Shown: positions 1-9,469 of the stretch, in pieces
Layout of the letters: each line of letters begins with the position of its first letter
Numbering within the stretch: the first letter of the stretch is position 1
From: Boudabousia marimammalium
GTDB lineage: Bacteria > Actinomycetota > Actinomycetes > Actinomycetales > Actinomycetaceae
DNA: 64,000 nucleotides
Assembly (NCBI RefSeq): GCF_001936115.1
Contig: NZ_MPDM01000003.1
Location: 186,386-250,385, forward strand
Direction: 5' to 3'
Notes under the pieces: model-generated
What the model saw: the letters and a program-made list of their open reading frames with translations, nothing else
Told to the model about the DNA's origin: nothing
Database searches by the model: none
Translations under genes and position numbers: made by a program

Positions 1-1769
1 AGCGCCATCGCGTCATTGACACCATCCCCGGTCATCGCCACCGTGTGCCCTTGGCCTTGCAAGGCTTTGACCATGGCACGCTTCTGCTCTGGGGTGACGC
101 GTCCGAAGACCCCGTTTTCTTGTACGGCTTTCGCGAATGCTGTTTCGTCATTAGGATTGGGTAGCTGGCGCGCGTCCACTGCGGGCATCGGCTGCTGGTC
201 TTTCCCCGTGATACCTGCGCGCCTAGCAAGTGCTGCCACTGTGACGGGATTATCTCCGCTAATCACTTTCATCTCCACGCCCTGGCCACGGAAATACTCC
301 ATGGTTGCGGCCGCATCCGGACGAAGCTCCTCTTCCAGCATGATGAGCAGAGAGGGTTCCATTCCTTCGGGTAAGCTCTCCTCCCCTGCTTCCTGTGAGG
401 AAAAGGCAAGGACGAGGACGCGTTCACCGTTACTTGCCGCTGCTTCCACCCGGTCTAGCACTGTTTCAGCTTGCGGATATTTAGCTAAGACAATTTCGGG
501 TGCTCCCAGCACCCAGGTACCCGATGTAGTTACACAAGCAGACCATTTTCGGCTCGAGTTAAAAGGAATCTCCCGCGTCACCTCGATTGCGGGGTGGCCG
601 CCGAGGATTTCCCTGATAGCTTCAGCAGTGGCGTTCTCTCCCTCTGCCACTAAAGTCGCGAGGGCAGACTTTGCGTGACCGACGGTGATTTGATCTCCCC
701 TAGCCCCGTTATGTAATGCAACTGTGTCATCCTCGGTTTTTACGTCTACCATCGGGGAAATCTTCCGCACCTTCACGGTGCCCGTAGTCAACGTGCCAGT
801 TTTATCCGTACAGAGTACGTCCACTCGGGCCAGAATCTCCACTGCCGGAAGTTCTTGCACCAGCACCGATTTTCGCGCCAGAGTCGCGGCAGCCAAAGCA
901 AAATTCACGGAAGTGAGCAGCACTAGACCCTGCGGGATCATTCCGACTACACCGGCAACCGCAAGAATTAAAGCCCTCGACCAATCCCAGCTATCAGAAA
1001 TCCTGACCTGCGACCACACGAGAACTAAAACCGTCGGAATGATTGCCCATGAGATCCAACGTAGCACGCGGTCGATGCCGGCGCGTAACTCCGAGTGAGA
1101 CAAGCTGAACTGTTTCACCTCACTGGCCATTTGCTCAGAGTAGAGCTCTTCCCCCACCGCCTGGGTGAGGAAAGTAGCTGAACCAAAAACAACCGACGTA
1201 CCAGCCAAAACCAAGTCACCCTCGGACTTGATTACCGGCACAGATTCACCGGTCAGCATTGATTCGTCGATCGCTAAACCCCTAGCAGCTAAAACCTGCC
1301 CGTCCGTGGGAATCTGCTCGCCCATACTAAGACAGACAATGTCACCCCAAACCACCTCTTCACGGGGGATTTCAAGCTGCTTCCCCTCCCGTAGTACCGT
1401 TGCTGTAGGTGAAGCCAAAATGGCTACCTTGTCCAGGGTACGTTTAGCTTTAAACTCAGCCACAATGCCAGTTAAGGCGTTAATCACCATCACCCCGCCG
1501 AAGAGCGCATCTAGAGGACTCCCAACGATAAGCACAAGAGTCATAGCTCCAGCAAGGATGCCGTTAAACAGAGTGAAAATATTCGCCGCAATAATCGACC
1601 AGACACTGCGGGAAGTACGTGCCTTAACTGCGTTTGAGAGACCTTGGTTTTGGCGAAAGGCTGCCTCCTGCAAGGACAGGCCTACATCCGGATCAGTGTC
1701 ACTCAATGAAGCAGTTTGCGAGGGAGACGGCTCACTAGGAGACAGATAAGAATGAAGTTTTGTGGCCAT
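1..1769 (-). CDS. CtpE-like P-type cation-transporting ATPase (3' end beyond window)
   Basis: One open minus-strand frame runs from an ATG at 1769 to the window edge (about 589 codons), so the C-terminal membrane segments are missing. Visible P-type ATPase landmarks in order are the actuator motif TGES, an M4 stretch GMIPQGLVLLTS, the phosphorylation motif DKTGTLT and the hinge motif TGDGVNDA near the edge. The M4 stretch followed by ELPAVE before DKTGTLT resembles the CtpE/P-ATPase group linked to calcium uptake in mycobacteria; substrate is inferred only from that. The usual glutamate of MIPEG is glutamine here. No good Shine-Dalgarno is obvious. It lies downstream of terC on the same strand. 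Confidence 0.88.
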   Translation of the reverse strand, partial: MATKLHSYLSPSEPSPSQTASLSDTDPDVGLSLQEAAFRQNQGLSNAVKARTSRSVWSIIAANIFTLFNGILAGAMTLVLIVGSPLDALFGGVMVINALTGIVAEFKAKRTLDKVAILASPTATVLREGKQLEIPREEVVWGDIVCLSMGEQIPTDGQVLAARGLAIDESMLTGESVPVIKSEGDLVLAGTSVVFGSATFLTQAVGEELYSEQMASEVKQFSLSHSELRAGIDRVLRWISWAIIPTVLVLVWSQVRISDSWDWSRALILAVAGVVGMIPQGLVLLTSVNFALAAATLARKSVLVQELPAVEILARVDVLCTDKTGTLTTGTVKVRKISPMVDVKTEDDTVALHNGARGDQITVGHAKSALATLVAEGENATAEAIREILGGHPAIEVTREIPFNSSRKWSACVTTSGTWVLGAPEIVLAKYPQAETVLDRVEAAASNGERVLVLAFSSQEAGEESLPEGMEPSLLIMLEEELRPDAAATMEYFRGQGVEMKVISGDNPVTVAALARRAGITGKDQQPMPAVDARQLPNPNDETAFAKAVQENGVFGRVTPEQKRAMVKALQGQGHTVAMTGDGVNDAMA

Positions 1770-1806
1770 CGCAAAGCAACTCTCTACCCTTAAGAAATGG
1801 ATTCAG

Positions 1807-2799
1807 TTACTGAGCTAGTTTACCTTGTTTTCGAGAGTAAATAAGGGAGGCCACCACAGTCGCGGACAATACCACGACAATAAAGATGAGTGAAAATTCT
1901 GTGGAAGGCTCCCATAGATGAGTCGGTTCTCCACCATTAATGAAGGGCAGAGTGTTCTCCGCCAAAGCGTGCAGAACCAGTTTCACCCCAATGAATCCCA
2001 AAATGGCGGCCAGACCATAATGCAAGAAAGCTAGCCGTTCTAGCAGGCCATCAATTAAGAAGTAGAGCTGACGCAGACCAAGGAGGGAGAAAGCATTCGC
2101 AGCAAAGACCAAGAAAGGCTCTTTGGTAAGACCAAAAATAGCCGGGATTGAGTCAACCGCAAACATTACGTCAGCAGTACCAATCGCGAGGATGACCAAA
2201 AGCATCGGAGTAATATATGTTTTTCCGCTGTGCCGGTGCAGCATCTTATCGGAGACGAAGCCCTCGGTAACTGGGAAGACTTTGCGTACCCAGCGGGTAA
2301 GGAGATTATCGTGGTACTCCTCTTGATCTTCTGAGGGTTGTTCGAGGCCCTCCATGGCTTGCTTGATTGCCGCCCAGAGCAAGAATGCGCCAAACAGATA
2401 GAAAACCCAAGAGAAACGCTCGATTACTACGACACCAATGAGGATGAACACAAAGCGGAAGATTAGCGACAACACGATGCCGATTAGCAGCACCTTCTGC
2501 TGATAGGCGCGGGGCACCCGGAAGGCCGCTAGGATGATTACGAAAACGAAGAGGTTATCTAAACTGAGGGACCATTCTGTAACCCAGCCGGCCCAGTATT
2601 GAGTCGCATAGTTGAATCCCCAAAAGAACCAGACAATAAAACCAAAAGTTACCGCCAAAGCGATATACGAGGCAGACCAGATGCTGGCTTCTTTTAGCGT
2701 GGGTGCGTGTGGAGAACGAACGTGCCCCACGAAATCGACTGTCAAAAGAACAATCACCAGCGCGATTAGTAGCAGCCAACCATAGATATGTACGGACAT
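1807..2799 (-). CDS. TerC/Alx-family integral membrane protein
   Basis: This 330-residue protein has about nine hydrophobic segments and the TerC-family acidic motifs DNLFVFVIILAAF and FAVDSIPAIFGLT, whose membrane aspartates are thought to bind metal. TerC/Alx proteins export manganese or help metallate exported enzymes. A manganese-type riboswitch leader precedes the gene (about 2815-2925), which supports a manganese role. The start has a GGGGAG Shine-Dalgarno 5 nt upstream, adjacent to the last riboswitch stem. The downstream neighbour is a P-type ATPase, also a probable cation transporter. Family assignment is firm; the exact substrate is inferred. Confidence 0.9.
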   Translation of the reverse strand: MSVHIYGWLLLIALVIVLLTVDFVGHVRSPHAPTLKEASIWSASYIALAVTFGFIVWFFWGFNYATQYWAGWVTEWSLSLDNLFVFVIILAAFRVPRAYQQKVLLIGIVLSLIFRFVFILIGVVVIERFSWVFYLFGAFLLWAAIKQAMEGLEQPSEDQEEYHDNLLTRWVRKVFPVTEGFVSDKMLHRHSGKTYITPMLLVILAIGTADVMFAVDSIPAIFGLTKEPFLVFAANAFSLLGLRQLYFLIDGLLERLAFLHYGLAAILGFIGVKLVLHALAENTLPFINGGEPTHLWEPSTEFSLIFIVVVLSATVVASLIYSRKQGKLAQ

Positions 2800-2809
2800 T
2801 TATACTCCC

Positions 2810-2925
2810 CGGTACGAATAAGTTAAGGTACCGGAGGTCTCCTTCAGCTCACTCAGTCGCAAGCCTGAATGCCGGGCCAAGGCCGTGATGACGACATCCA
2901 AGTTTTGAGAAGTACTCCCCTCCAA
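2810..2925 (-). promoter_or_regulatory. yybP-ykoY-type manganese riboswitch leader of terC
   Basis: Read on the minus strand, the leader has the family hallmarks in order: GGGGAGTA near the 5' end (about 2914-2921), GTCGTCATCACGG (about 2885-2897) and GGAGACCTCCGG (about 2828-2840). Next, CCGGTAC and GTACCGG form a hairpin whose 3' arm abuts the GGGGAG ribosome site of terC. Metal-dependent refolding that frees the ribosome site is therefore plausible. yybP-ykoY aptamers bind Mn2+ and commonly precede terC/alx genes. The folding is by eye. Confidence 0.75.
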
Positions 2926-2932
2926 CTGTGCT

Positions 2933-2938
2933 ATTCTA
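2933..2938 (-). promoter_or_regulatory. -10 element for the terC riboswitch transcript
   Basis: TAGAAT on the minus strand lies about 7 nt before the first conserved riboswitch bases, so the transcript would start almost at the aptamer. I see no convincing -35. Confidence 0.5.
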
Positions 2939-2998
2939 TCGTGGCAATGCAGGTTTAACGTCGTCAGAAATGATAACCGACCGCAACTGAGTGCGATT

Positions 2999-5095
2999 TC
3001 ACCCTTCCCGTTTCATCTGTCGAAGTTCCTTCTTTAAGTCTGCTAGCTCATCGCGTAACCGGGCCGCGACCTCGAACTGAAGCTGGGCTGCTGCCTCATG
3101 CATCTGCGCGGTAAGTTCCTCAATCAGCATCACGAGGTCTCCCTGAGCGGCAGCATTCAATGGGATGCGATGGCTATCAGCAATGCCGCGAATAGTCTCT
3201 TTAGCCTTTTCCCCTGTTGCTTTGCGCGAATTCCGGTAGCCTCCGGCCAGCAGTGCCTGGGTGTCGACTTCTTCACGCTGGATCATGTCCGTGACATCAG
3301 CTATCTTCTTCCGTAAGGGCTGTGGATCAATGCCGTGTTCCTGATTGTAGGCAATCTGTTTCTCTCGGCGTCGTTCAGTCTCTTCTATGGCTCTGGCCAT
3401 CGAATCCGTAATGGAATCAGCGTACATATGGACTTCCCCGTTTACATTTCGCGCCGCACGCCCAATTGTCTGCACTAAGGAAGTGGTTGAGCGGAGGAAT
3501 CCTTCTTTATCGGCATCAAGGATAGCAACAAGGGAGACTTCCGGTAGGTCGAGGCCTTCGCGAAGCAGGTTAATACCAACCAGCACATCAAATTTGCCCA
3601 TTCTGAGTTCACGGAGTAGTTCGACCCGGCGTAAGGTGTCAACATCAGAGTGCAGATATTCGACTTTCACTCCACGCTCAGCAAGGTAATCTGTGAGGTC
3701 CTCTGCCATGCGTTTGGTCAAAGTGGTGACGAGGATTCTCTGATCCAGTGCCGTGCGCTGCAAAATCTCATCGTAGAGGTCGTCAATCTGCCCCTTAGTT
3801 GGTTTGACAACGATTTTTGGGTCAACCAGACCGGTCGGGCGAATAATCTGTTCTACGACGCCGTCACTTTGCGCAAGTTCGTAGCTGCCGGGAGTTGCTG
3901 AAAGATAAACAGTCTGACCGATCCGCTCAAGGAACTCATCCCATTTGAGCGGACGGTTATCCATTGCCGAGGGTAAGCGGAAACCATGTTCAACGAGCGT
4001 CCGTTTACGGGACATATCTCCCTCGTACATGGCGCCAATTTGCGGCACGGTAACGTGAGACTCGTCGATAACCAGCAAAAAATCATCCGGGAAGTAATCT
4101 AGCAGGGTGTGCGGTGCGGTACCCGGCCCGCGTCCATCAATATGCCGCGAATAATTCTCAATACCCGAACAGGTACCAATCTGCCTCAGCATCTCCAAAT
4201 CGTAGGTGGTACGCATACGTAATCGCTGCGCTTCCAGTAACTTCCCTTGGCGTTCAAACTCGGTCAGGCGCTCTGCTAACTCTTCCTCAATAGTTTCAAT
4301 CGCATGCTTCATTCGCTCTGGTCCCGCCACGTAGTGCGTGGCAGGGAATAGATGCACTTGCTCAGTTTCATGCAGTACGTCCCCAGTCAGCGGATGCAAC
4401 ATGGCAAGGGACTCAATCTCATCGCCGAACATTTCGATTCGGATAGCCAGCTCCTCATACACTGGGATGATCTCAATGGTGTCGCCTTTAACCCGGAAAG
4501 TTCCCCGCTGGAAATCTAGATCGTTTCTCACATACTGCATGGAGACAAAACGACGGAGGAGTTCATCACGGTCGATTTCCATCCCGACTTCTAGCGTGAT
4601 CATACGGGCCACATATTCTGCCGGGGTGCCCAACCCGTAAATGCATGAAACCGAGGAAACTACCACTACGTCGCGCCGCGTTAGCAACGAGTTCGTCGCA
4701 GAGTGACGCAGTCTCTCCACTTCATCATTGATCGATGAATCTTTTTCAATGAAGGTGTCAGTCTGCGGTACGTAGGCTTCCGGCTGGTAGTAGTCGTAAT
4801 AGGAAACAAAATATTCAACGGCGTTATCGGGGAGCAACTCGCGCAGTTCTGCCGCAAGCTGCGCAGCCAAAGTCTTATTGGGTGCCATCACCAGGGTCGG
4901 TCGTTGCATCTTCTCAACCAGCCAGGCTGCAGTAGCTGATTTACCGGTGCCGGTTGCACCCATGAGCACGACGTCTTTCTCTCCCGCAGTTAGCCGCTCA
5001 GTTAGCTCCGCTATGGCTTTAGGCTGATCTCCAGAAGGTTGAAATGGTGACTTTACAACGAAGGGTGCTTGAGAACGTTTAATCTGAGTGCTCAT
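2999..5095 (-). CDS. uvrB: Excinuclease ABC subunit UvrB
   Basis: This 698-residue DNA helicase-like subunit of nucleotide excision repair loads onto damage with UvrA and recruits UvrC. It has Walker A GATGTGKS at residues 46-53, the Tyr-rich beta-hairpin [12 protein letters not shown] near residue 100, helicase motif DESH, and a C-terminal UVR domain (ending near residue 690) that contacts UvrC. Length is typical. A -10 TAGCAT ends 6 nt before the ATG, arguing for a leaderless message. No LexA box is visible between it and the divergent BCCT gene, so SOS control is not supported by sequence. Confidence 0.97.
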   Translation of the reverse strand: MSTQIKRSQAPFVVKSPFQPSGDQPKAIAELTERLTAGEKDVVLMGATGTGKSATAAWLVEKMQRPTLVMAPNKTLAAQLAAELRELLPDNAVEYFVSYYDYYQPEAYVPQTDTFIEKDSSINDEVERLRHSATNSLLTRRDVVVVSSVSCIYGLGTPAEYVARMITLEVGMEIDRDELLRRFVSMQYVRNDLDFQRGTFRVKGDTIEIIPVYEELAIRIEMFGDEIESLAMLHPLTGDVLHETEQVHLFPATHYVAGPERMKHAIETIEEELAERLTEFERQGKLLEAQRLRMRTTYDLEMLRQIGTCSGIENYSRHIDGRGPGTAPHTLLDYFPDDFLLVIDESHVTVPQIGAMYEGDMSRKRTLVEHGFRLPSAMDNRPLKWDEFLERIGQTVYLSATPGSYELAQSDGVVEQIIRPTGLVDPKIVVKPTKGQIDDLYDEILQRTALDQRILVTTLTKRMAEDLTDYLAERGVKVEYLHSDVDTLRRVELLRELRMGKFDVLVGINLLREGLDLPEVSLVAILDADKEGFLRSTTSLVQTIGRAARNVNGEVHMYADSITDSMARAIEETERRREKQIAYNQEHGIDPQPLRKKIADVTDMIQREEVDTQALLAGGYRNSRKATGEKAKETIRGIADSHRIPLNAAAQGDLVMLIEELTAQMHEAAAQLQFEVAARLRDELADLKKELRQMKREG

Positions 5096-5101
5096 ATACT
5101 C

Positions 5102-5107
5102 ATGCTA
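5102..5107 (-). promoter_or_regulatory. -10 element of leaderless uvrB
   Basis: TAGCAT ends exactly 6 nt before the uvrB ATG, leaving no room for an untranslated leader. Confidence 0.6.
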
Positions 5108-5179
5108 CAGTAGGAGGGTTGCTATCCGCCCTCGCGCGGTTACGCTACGAACTAATTTGGAGATATTTGAAGGATTTGT

Positions 5180-6991
5180 ATGAGTGAGACTAAATCACCC
5201 GACACTGACATTACAACCAAACCAGACCATGCTTTATCTGCTTTAAGGCCTTGGGTTTTCTGGCCAGCTGCGATTGCTTCAACAGTATTCGTCTTACTGG
5301 CACTGTTCATCCCTAAACAGCTCAATAGCATTATTCAGACAGCTAAATCCACCGTTATTTCGAATACCTCTTGGTACTTTGTGGCTGTAGTAACTGGCTT
5401 CGTTGTGTTTAGCGTCATCTTGGCTGTTTCCAAAGCAGGAGACACCATTTTGGGCGATGACGAAGATGAGCCTGAGTACTCGACCGGCTCTTGGTTTGCC
5501 ATGCTTTTTGCCGCCGGCATGGGTATCGGCCTAGTCTTTTGGGGGGCGGCTGAACCACTTTCTCACTTTATGTCTCCTCCTCCGGGAATCGGTGGGGACG
5601 CTGCCTCGGTAGCGCGCGCAGCGATGTCTCGCACCTTCCTGCACTGGGGTTTACACGCTTGGGCTATCTACGTAGTTGTCGGTTTGGGCATCGCCTACGC
5701 CGTGCACCGTAAGGGCCGTCCGGTCTCCATCCGTTGGGCGCTGGAACCTTTACTGGGCGACAAGGTTGATGGCTGGATTGGAAACCTAATCGACGCGATT
5801 GCTATCATCGGTACTTTGTTCGGTGTCGCAACCTCTCTCGGTTTCGGCGTGCAACAGGTGGCCTCAGGCCTGTATACGACCATTGGTCTGGAATCGTCTT
5901 CTACTTTGTTGGTCGTCTTAGTGATCGTAATCTCTGGTCTGGCTGCGCTTTCAGTGGCGACTGGTTTGGATGCGGGCATCAAGTTCCTTTCCAATACGAA
6001 CCTGATTATTGCTGCAATTTTGGCACTGGTAACTTTAGCGGTGGGTCCCACTACCTTCTTGCTCTCCGAGTTCGTCCAGTCGATTGGTAACTACTTAAAT
6101 AACTTCATTCACCTGTCCTTCCAGACTTTCGCTTTCGAAGAGGGAGGGTTCGGTTGGCTCTCTGGCTGGACCAGCTACTACTGGGGTTGGTGGATTTCTT
6201 GGTCACCTTTCGTGGGTGTCTTCATTGCCCGTATTTCCCGAGGGCGTACCGTTCGCCAGTTCATTGTGGGTGTGCTTTTGGTGCCCACGCTGGTGACCTT
6301 CCTCTGGTTCTCTATCTTTGGCGGTTCAGCGCTCTATCAGCAGATTTTCCTAGGTATCTCTTTCACCGGCGAAGACGGTAGTTTGAACACCACTACTGCT
6401 CTATTCCAGATGTTTGAAAATCTGCCTGCTTCGCTGGTTATGACCATCGGGGCGATGATATTGGTGATTATTTTCTTCGTCACCTCATCCGACTCTGGTT
6501 CCTATGTGCTTTCGATGATTTCTACCGGCGGCAACCCTAATCCGCCGCTTTGGATCCGTTTGACCTGGGCTACCCTGTCGGGTGCTATCGCAGCAGCCTT
6601 GCTGGGCAGTTCGGGTTCAGGCGATGGCATGTCAGCCTTGCAGACAATGTCCATTCTTTCCGCGCTTCCCTTCTCCCTCGTCATGATTGGTATTTGTGTT
6701 TCTTTATGGAAGGCCCTCAACCGAGAGGTATCCGATGCTAAGAAGCAAGAGCGCGCCATGCTCCGAGAGCGGATGGCCAGTACGGTCGCCGATACTGTGC
6801 GTGAGCAGGTGCTCTCCGACGTGGTTAGGGCGGCCCGCTCCCATCCGATTGAAACCCCCGACGAGGTCAGGGCTTTCCAGCGGCGACTGGTGCAGATGGC
6901 CGGCCTGGGTAAAGGATCCCAAAAATCAAAATCGAAAGCAAGTAAATCTACTGGCAGCGAGGGCACTTCTACGCCACCAGAAACCAAATAG
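5180..6991 (+). CDS. BCCT-family betaine/choline/carnitine transporter
   Basis: This 603-residue secondary transporter has about twelve membrane segments. The tryptophan-rich BCCT signature YYWGWWISWSPFVGVFIARI lies near residues 330-350, and GMGIGLVFWGAAEP near residue 110. A hydrophilic C-terminal tail of roughly 80 residues, rich in Arg, Lys and Ser, resembles the osmosensory tails of BetP-like members. It probably imports a trimethylammonium compatible solute with Na+ or H+; the substrate cannot be read from sequence. A GAAGGA ribosome site precedes the ATG. It is transcribed alone, divergent from uvrB. Confidence 0.93.
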   Translation: MSETKSPDTDITTKPDHALSALRPWVFWPAAIASTVFVLLALFIPKQLNSIIQTAKSTVISNTSWYFVAVVTGFVVFSVILAVSKAGDTILGDDEDEPEYSTGSWFAMLFAAGMGIGLVFWGAAEPLSHFMSPPPGIGGDAASVARAAMSRTFLHWGLHAWAIYVVVGLGIAYAVHRKGRPVSIRWALEPLLGDKVDGWIGNLIDAIAIIGTLFGVATSLGFGVQQVASGLYTTIGLESSSTLLVVLVIVISGLAALSVATGLDAGIKFLSNTNLIIAAILALVTLAVGPTTFLLSEFVQSIGNYLNNFIHLSFQTFAFEEGGFGWLSGWTSYYWGWWISWSPFVGVFIARISRGRTVRQFIVGVLLVPTLVTFLWFSIFGGSALYQQIFLGISFTGEDGSLNTTTALFQMFENLPASLVMTIGAMILVIIFFVTSSDSGSYVLSMISTGGNPNPPLWIRLTWATLSGAIAAALLGSSGSGDGMSALQTMSILSALPFSLVMIGICVSLWKALNREVSDAKKQERAMLRERMASTVADTVREQVLSDVVRAARSHPIETPDEVRAFQRRLVQMAGLGKGSQKSKSKASKSTGSEGTSTPPETK

Positions 6992-7003
6992 GCGAAGCCG
7001 CGG

Positions 7004-7687
7004 TTAGTGACCGCTAAGCATTCCATTCAGCTGCCGATACAGTTCCTGAGCGCAAGCCTTAGTATCGGCAGCTGAACCATTATTAAGTAGATTCCAATGC
7101 GCATATCTGAGCCGCTCTTCGTCGCTGAGCTGTGCTTCCATCCGAGACTGCGCATCTGTCCGGCTGAGGCCGCGGCCCTCTAGCCGGTCAAGTCTGAGTT
7201 GCTTATCTGCCGTTAGGACACAGACGGCATCGACTTTCTCATGTATGCCTGTCTCAATCAATAGTGCAACATCAAGAATCACGACAGGGCGCGAAGATTG
7301 TTTAGCGCGCTGTAACAGGAGGGAAATAATCTGCGGCAGCATGATGGAATCCAGCACGGCACGATTGCTCAGATTATTAAACACCAATCCGGCTAGCGCG
7401 CTGCGGTCGAGCGATCCGTCTGCCAGGAGGAGTTCCTCCCCCGGGAAAGCTGCAACGATTTCGGTCAATGTTGGGCTACCTGGTTCTACCAGTTCGCGGC
7501 TAATCAGATCCGCGTCAACGATGTACGCGCCACAGGCTGCCAGGGTCGCTGACACAGTAGATTTGCCGGCCCCAATGCCGCCGGTAAGGCCCAATACCAC
7601 CTTGTCAGTGACGGCTGGCCGGAAACTTAAATCTGTGCGAATTAGGGCGCTAGCGCCACGAAAGAAGGATAAATCTGAATCGCTCAT
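7004..7687 (-). CDS. coaE: Dephospho-CoA kinase
   Basis: CoaE phosphorylates dephospho-CoA, the last step of coenzyme A synthesis. The P-loop GLTGGIGAGKST is at residues 33-44, and the kinase lid and LID-like ADAQSRMEAQ regions follow. At 227 residues it carries about 28 extra N-terminal residues before the usual start. A TAGACT -10 lies 6 nt before this upstream ATG, which supports the longer form translated from a leaderless mRNA. It follows rpsA with a strong hairpin terminator between, matching the common actinobacterial order polA-rpsA-coaE-uvrB. Confidence 0.95.
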   Translation of the reverse strand: MSDSDLSFFRGASALIRTDLSFRPAVTDKVVLGLTGGIGAGKSTVSATLAACGAYIVDADLISRELVEPGSPTLTEIVAAFPGEELLLADGSLDRSALAGLVFNNLSNRAVLDSIMLPQIISLLLQRAKQSSRPVVILDVALLIETGIHEKVDAVCVLTADKQLRLDRLEGRGLSRTDAQSRMEAQLSDEERLRYAHWNLLNNGSAADTKACAQELYRQLNGMLSGH

Positions 7688-7693
7688 GCCGGT

Positions 7694-7699
7694 AGTCTA
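7694..7699 (-). promoter_or_regulatory. -10 element of leaderless coaE
   Basis: TAGACT ends 6 nt before the coaE ATG at 7687 and supports the N-terminally extended start. Confidence 0.6.
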
Positions 7700-7719
7700 C
7701 TCCATCGACCAGAAAGTTT

Positions 7720-7749
7720 GAGGCCCAGCACCTCTCGGTGCTGGGCCTC
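7720..7749 (-). terminator. Hairpin terminator after rpsA
   Basis: A perfect 13-bp stem (GAGGCCCAGCACC with its complement) closes a 4-nt loop. On the minus strand it is followed by AAACTTTCT, a weak U-tract. It separates rpsA from coaE. Confidence 0.75.
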
Positions 7750-7773
7750 AACTATGACTCTAGATTAGGTGAA

Positions 7774-9252
7774 TCAGTTGTTGGTCAACTTCTCACGCAA
7801 AGCGGCAAGAGCCTCATCGGAAGCGAGCGTGCCGCCGGGATCTTGCACATCAGAGCTGTAGGATGCGGGTGCCGCTGAATCTTCAGAGTCACCTGCAGGA
7901 GCTTCCTCAGCGGAAGCTGCGTCTGCTTCAAGAGCGGAAGCAACCTGAGCCTTGTGCTCTTCCCAACGCTGCTGAGCGAGGGCGTACTGGGCTTCCCAAG
8001 CCTCGCGCTGAGCCTCATAGCCTTCCAACCACTCGTTGGTCTCAGGATCGAAGCCCTCTGGGTACTTGTAGTTACCGTTCTCATCGTATTCGGTAGCCAT
8101 GCCGTACATTGAAGGATCGAACTCTTCAGCATTGGGGTCTACACCCTCATTCGCCTGCTTCAAGGACAAGGAGATGCGACGACGCTCAAGGTCGATATCG
8201 ATGACCTTAACGAAGACCGGGGTTCCCACCTTGACAACCTGCTCCGGCAGTTCAACGTGACGCTGAGCCAGCTCGGAGATGTGGACGAGGCCTTCGATGC
8301 CGTCTTCAACATGCACGAACGCACCGAAGGGAACCAGCTTGGTAACTTTACCGGGCACAACCTGACCGATTGCGTGGGTGCGAGCGAAGGTCTGCCACGG
8401 ATCTTCCTGGGTTGCCTTGAGGGACAGGGAGACGCGCTCACGGTCCATGTCGACATCCAGCACCTCAACGGTGACTTCTTGGCCAACTTCAACAACCTCA
8501 CCCGGGTGGTCAATGTGCTTCCAAGAAAGTTCAGAAACGTGAACCAGACCGTCTACGCCACCGAGGTCAACGAAGGCACCGAAGTTAACGATGGAGGAAA
8601 CCACACCAGTACGAACCTGGCCCTTCTGCAAGGTGTTGAGGAAGTGAGAGCGAACCTCAGACTGAGTCTGCTCCAGCCAAGAACGGCGAGACAGGACAAC
8701 ATTGTTGCGGTTCTTATCAAGTTCAATAATCTTTGCTTCCAGCTCACGGCCAATGTACGGAGCGAGGTCACGCACACGACGCATTTCAACGAGGGAAGCA
8801 GGAAGGAAGCCGCGCAGGCCGATGTCTAGGATTAGACCGCCCTTAACAACCTCAATAACGGAGCCCTTAACAACGCCGTCTTCTTCCTTAATCTTTTCGA
8901 TGGCACCCCAGGCGCGCTCGTACTGAGCCCGCTTCTTGGACAACATCAAACGACCATCTTTGTCCTCTTTCTGCAGAACGAGGGCTTCAATGGTGTCGCC
9001 AACGTGCACGATTTCTTCAGGAGAAACATCATGCTTGATGGACAGTTCGCGCGAAAGAATCACGCCTTCAGTTTTGTAACCAATGTCGAGGAGGACCTCA
9101 TCGTGGTCAACTTTAACAATGGTACCTTCGACGATATCACCGTCATTAAAGTACTTGATGGTGCTGTCGATAGCTGCGAGCAGGTCCTCGGTAGAACCAA
9201 TATCATTGATGGCAACCTGAGGGGTGCTCGGCTGCTGGTTGGTGGTGGTCAT
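7774..9252 (-). CDS. rpsA: 30S ribosomal protein S1
   Basis: This 492-residue protein has four S1 RNA-binding OB folds at roughly residues 36-103, 120-190, 207-276 and 293-362. Typical phrases are VNFGAFVDLGGVDGLVHVSE and VPFGAFVHVEDGIEGLVHISE. A long acidic, Ala/Glu-rich tail follows. Four domains rather than six is the usual actinobacterial form. S1 helps mRNAs dock on the 30S subunit; with so many leaderless mRNAs nearby, its share of initiation may be smaller. Ribosome site GGAG lies about 10 nt before the ATG. Confidence 0.97.
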   Translation of the reverse strand: MTTTNQQPSTPQVAINDIGSTEDLLAAIDSTIKYFNDGDIVEGTIVKVDHDEVLLDIGYKTEGVILSRELSIKHDVSPEEIVHVGDTIEALVLQKEDKDGRLMLSKKRAQYERAWGAIEKIKEEDGVVKGSVIEVVKGGLILDIGLRGFLPASLVEMRRVRDLAPYIGRELEAKIIELDKNRNNVVLSRRSWLEQTQSEVRSHFLNTLQKGQVRTGVVSSIVNFGAFVDLGGVDGLVHVSELSWKHIDHPGEVVEVGQEVTVEVLDVDMDRERVSLSLKATQEDPWQTFARTHAIGQVVPGKVTKLVPFGAFVHVEDGIEGLVHISELAQRHVELPEQVVKVGTPVFVKVIDIDLERRRISLSLKQANEGVDPNAEEFDPSMYGMATEYDENGNYKYPEGFDPETNEWLEGYEAQREAWEAQYALAQQRWEEHKAQVASALEADAASAEEAPAGDSEDSAAPASYSSDVQDPGGTLASDEALAALREKLTNN

Positions 9253-9469
9253 ATAGAAAAGACTCCGAAAATGGACTGAAATAGTTTGGACAGATACAGT
9301 GGCATTCGCACCAAGTCAGTCGGCTAGGCACAAACACCATGCTCAATACTACCGGTTTTTCGCGAAATTGCTAGCGGGAATGCCCTAAATTTGCTGTGAT
9401 TTTCTGTAATCCTCAACCCATTTTAGCGACTGTTATCCGACTGTAATCAGCTCAGCCTGCTGGGTACCA

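Noticed and set aside
16-678. Long plus-strand open frames across 1-1750
   Set aside because: They are antisense shadows of the minus-strand P-type ATPase, whose DKTGTLT and TGDGVNDA motifs read clearly in the other strand.
5040-5180. Possible LexA box upstream of uvrB
   Set aside because: No GAAC-N4-GTTC palindrome is present; only a promoter-like TAGCAT is seen.
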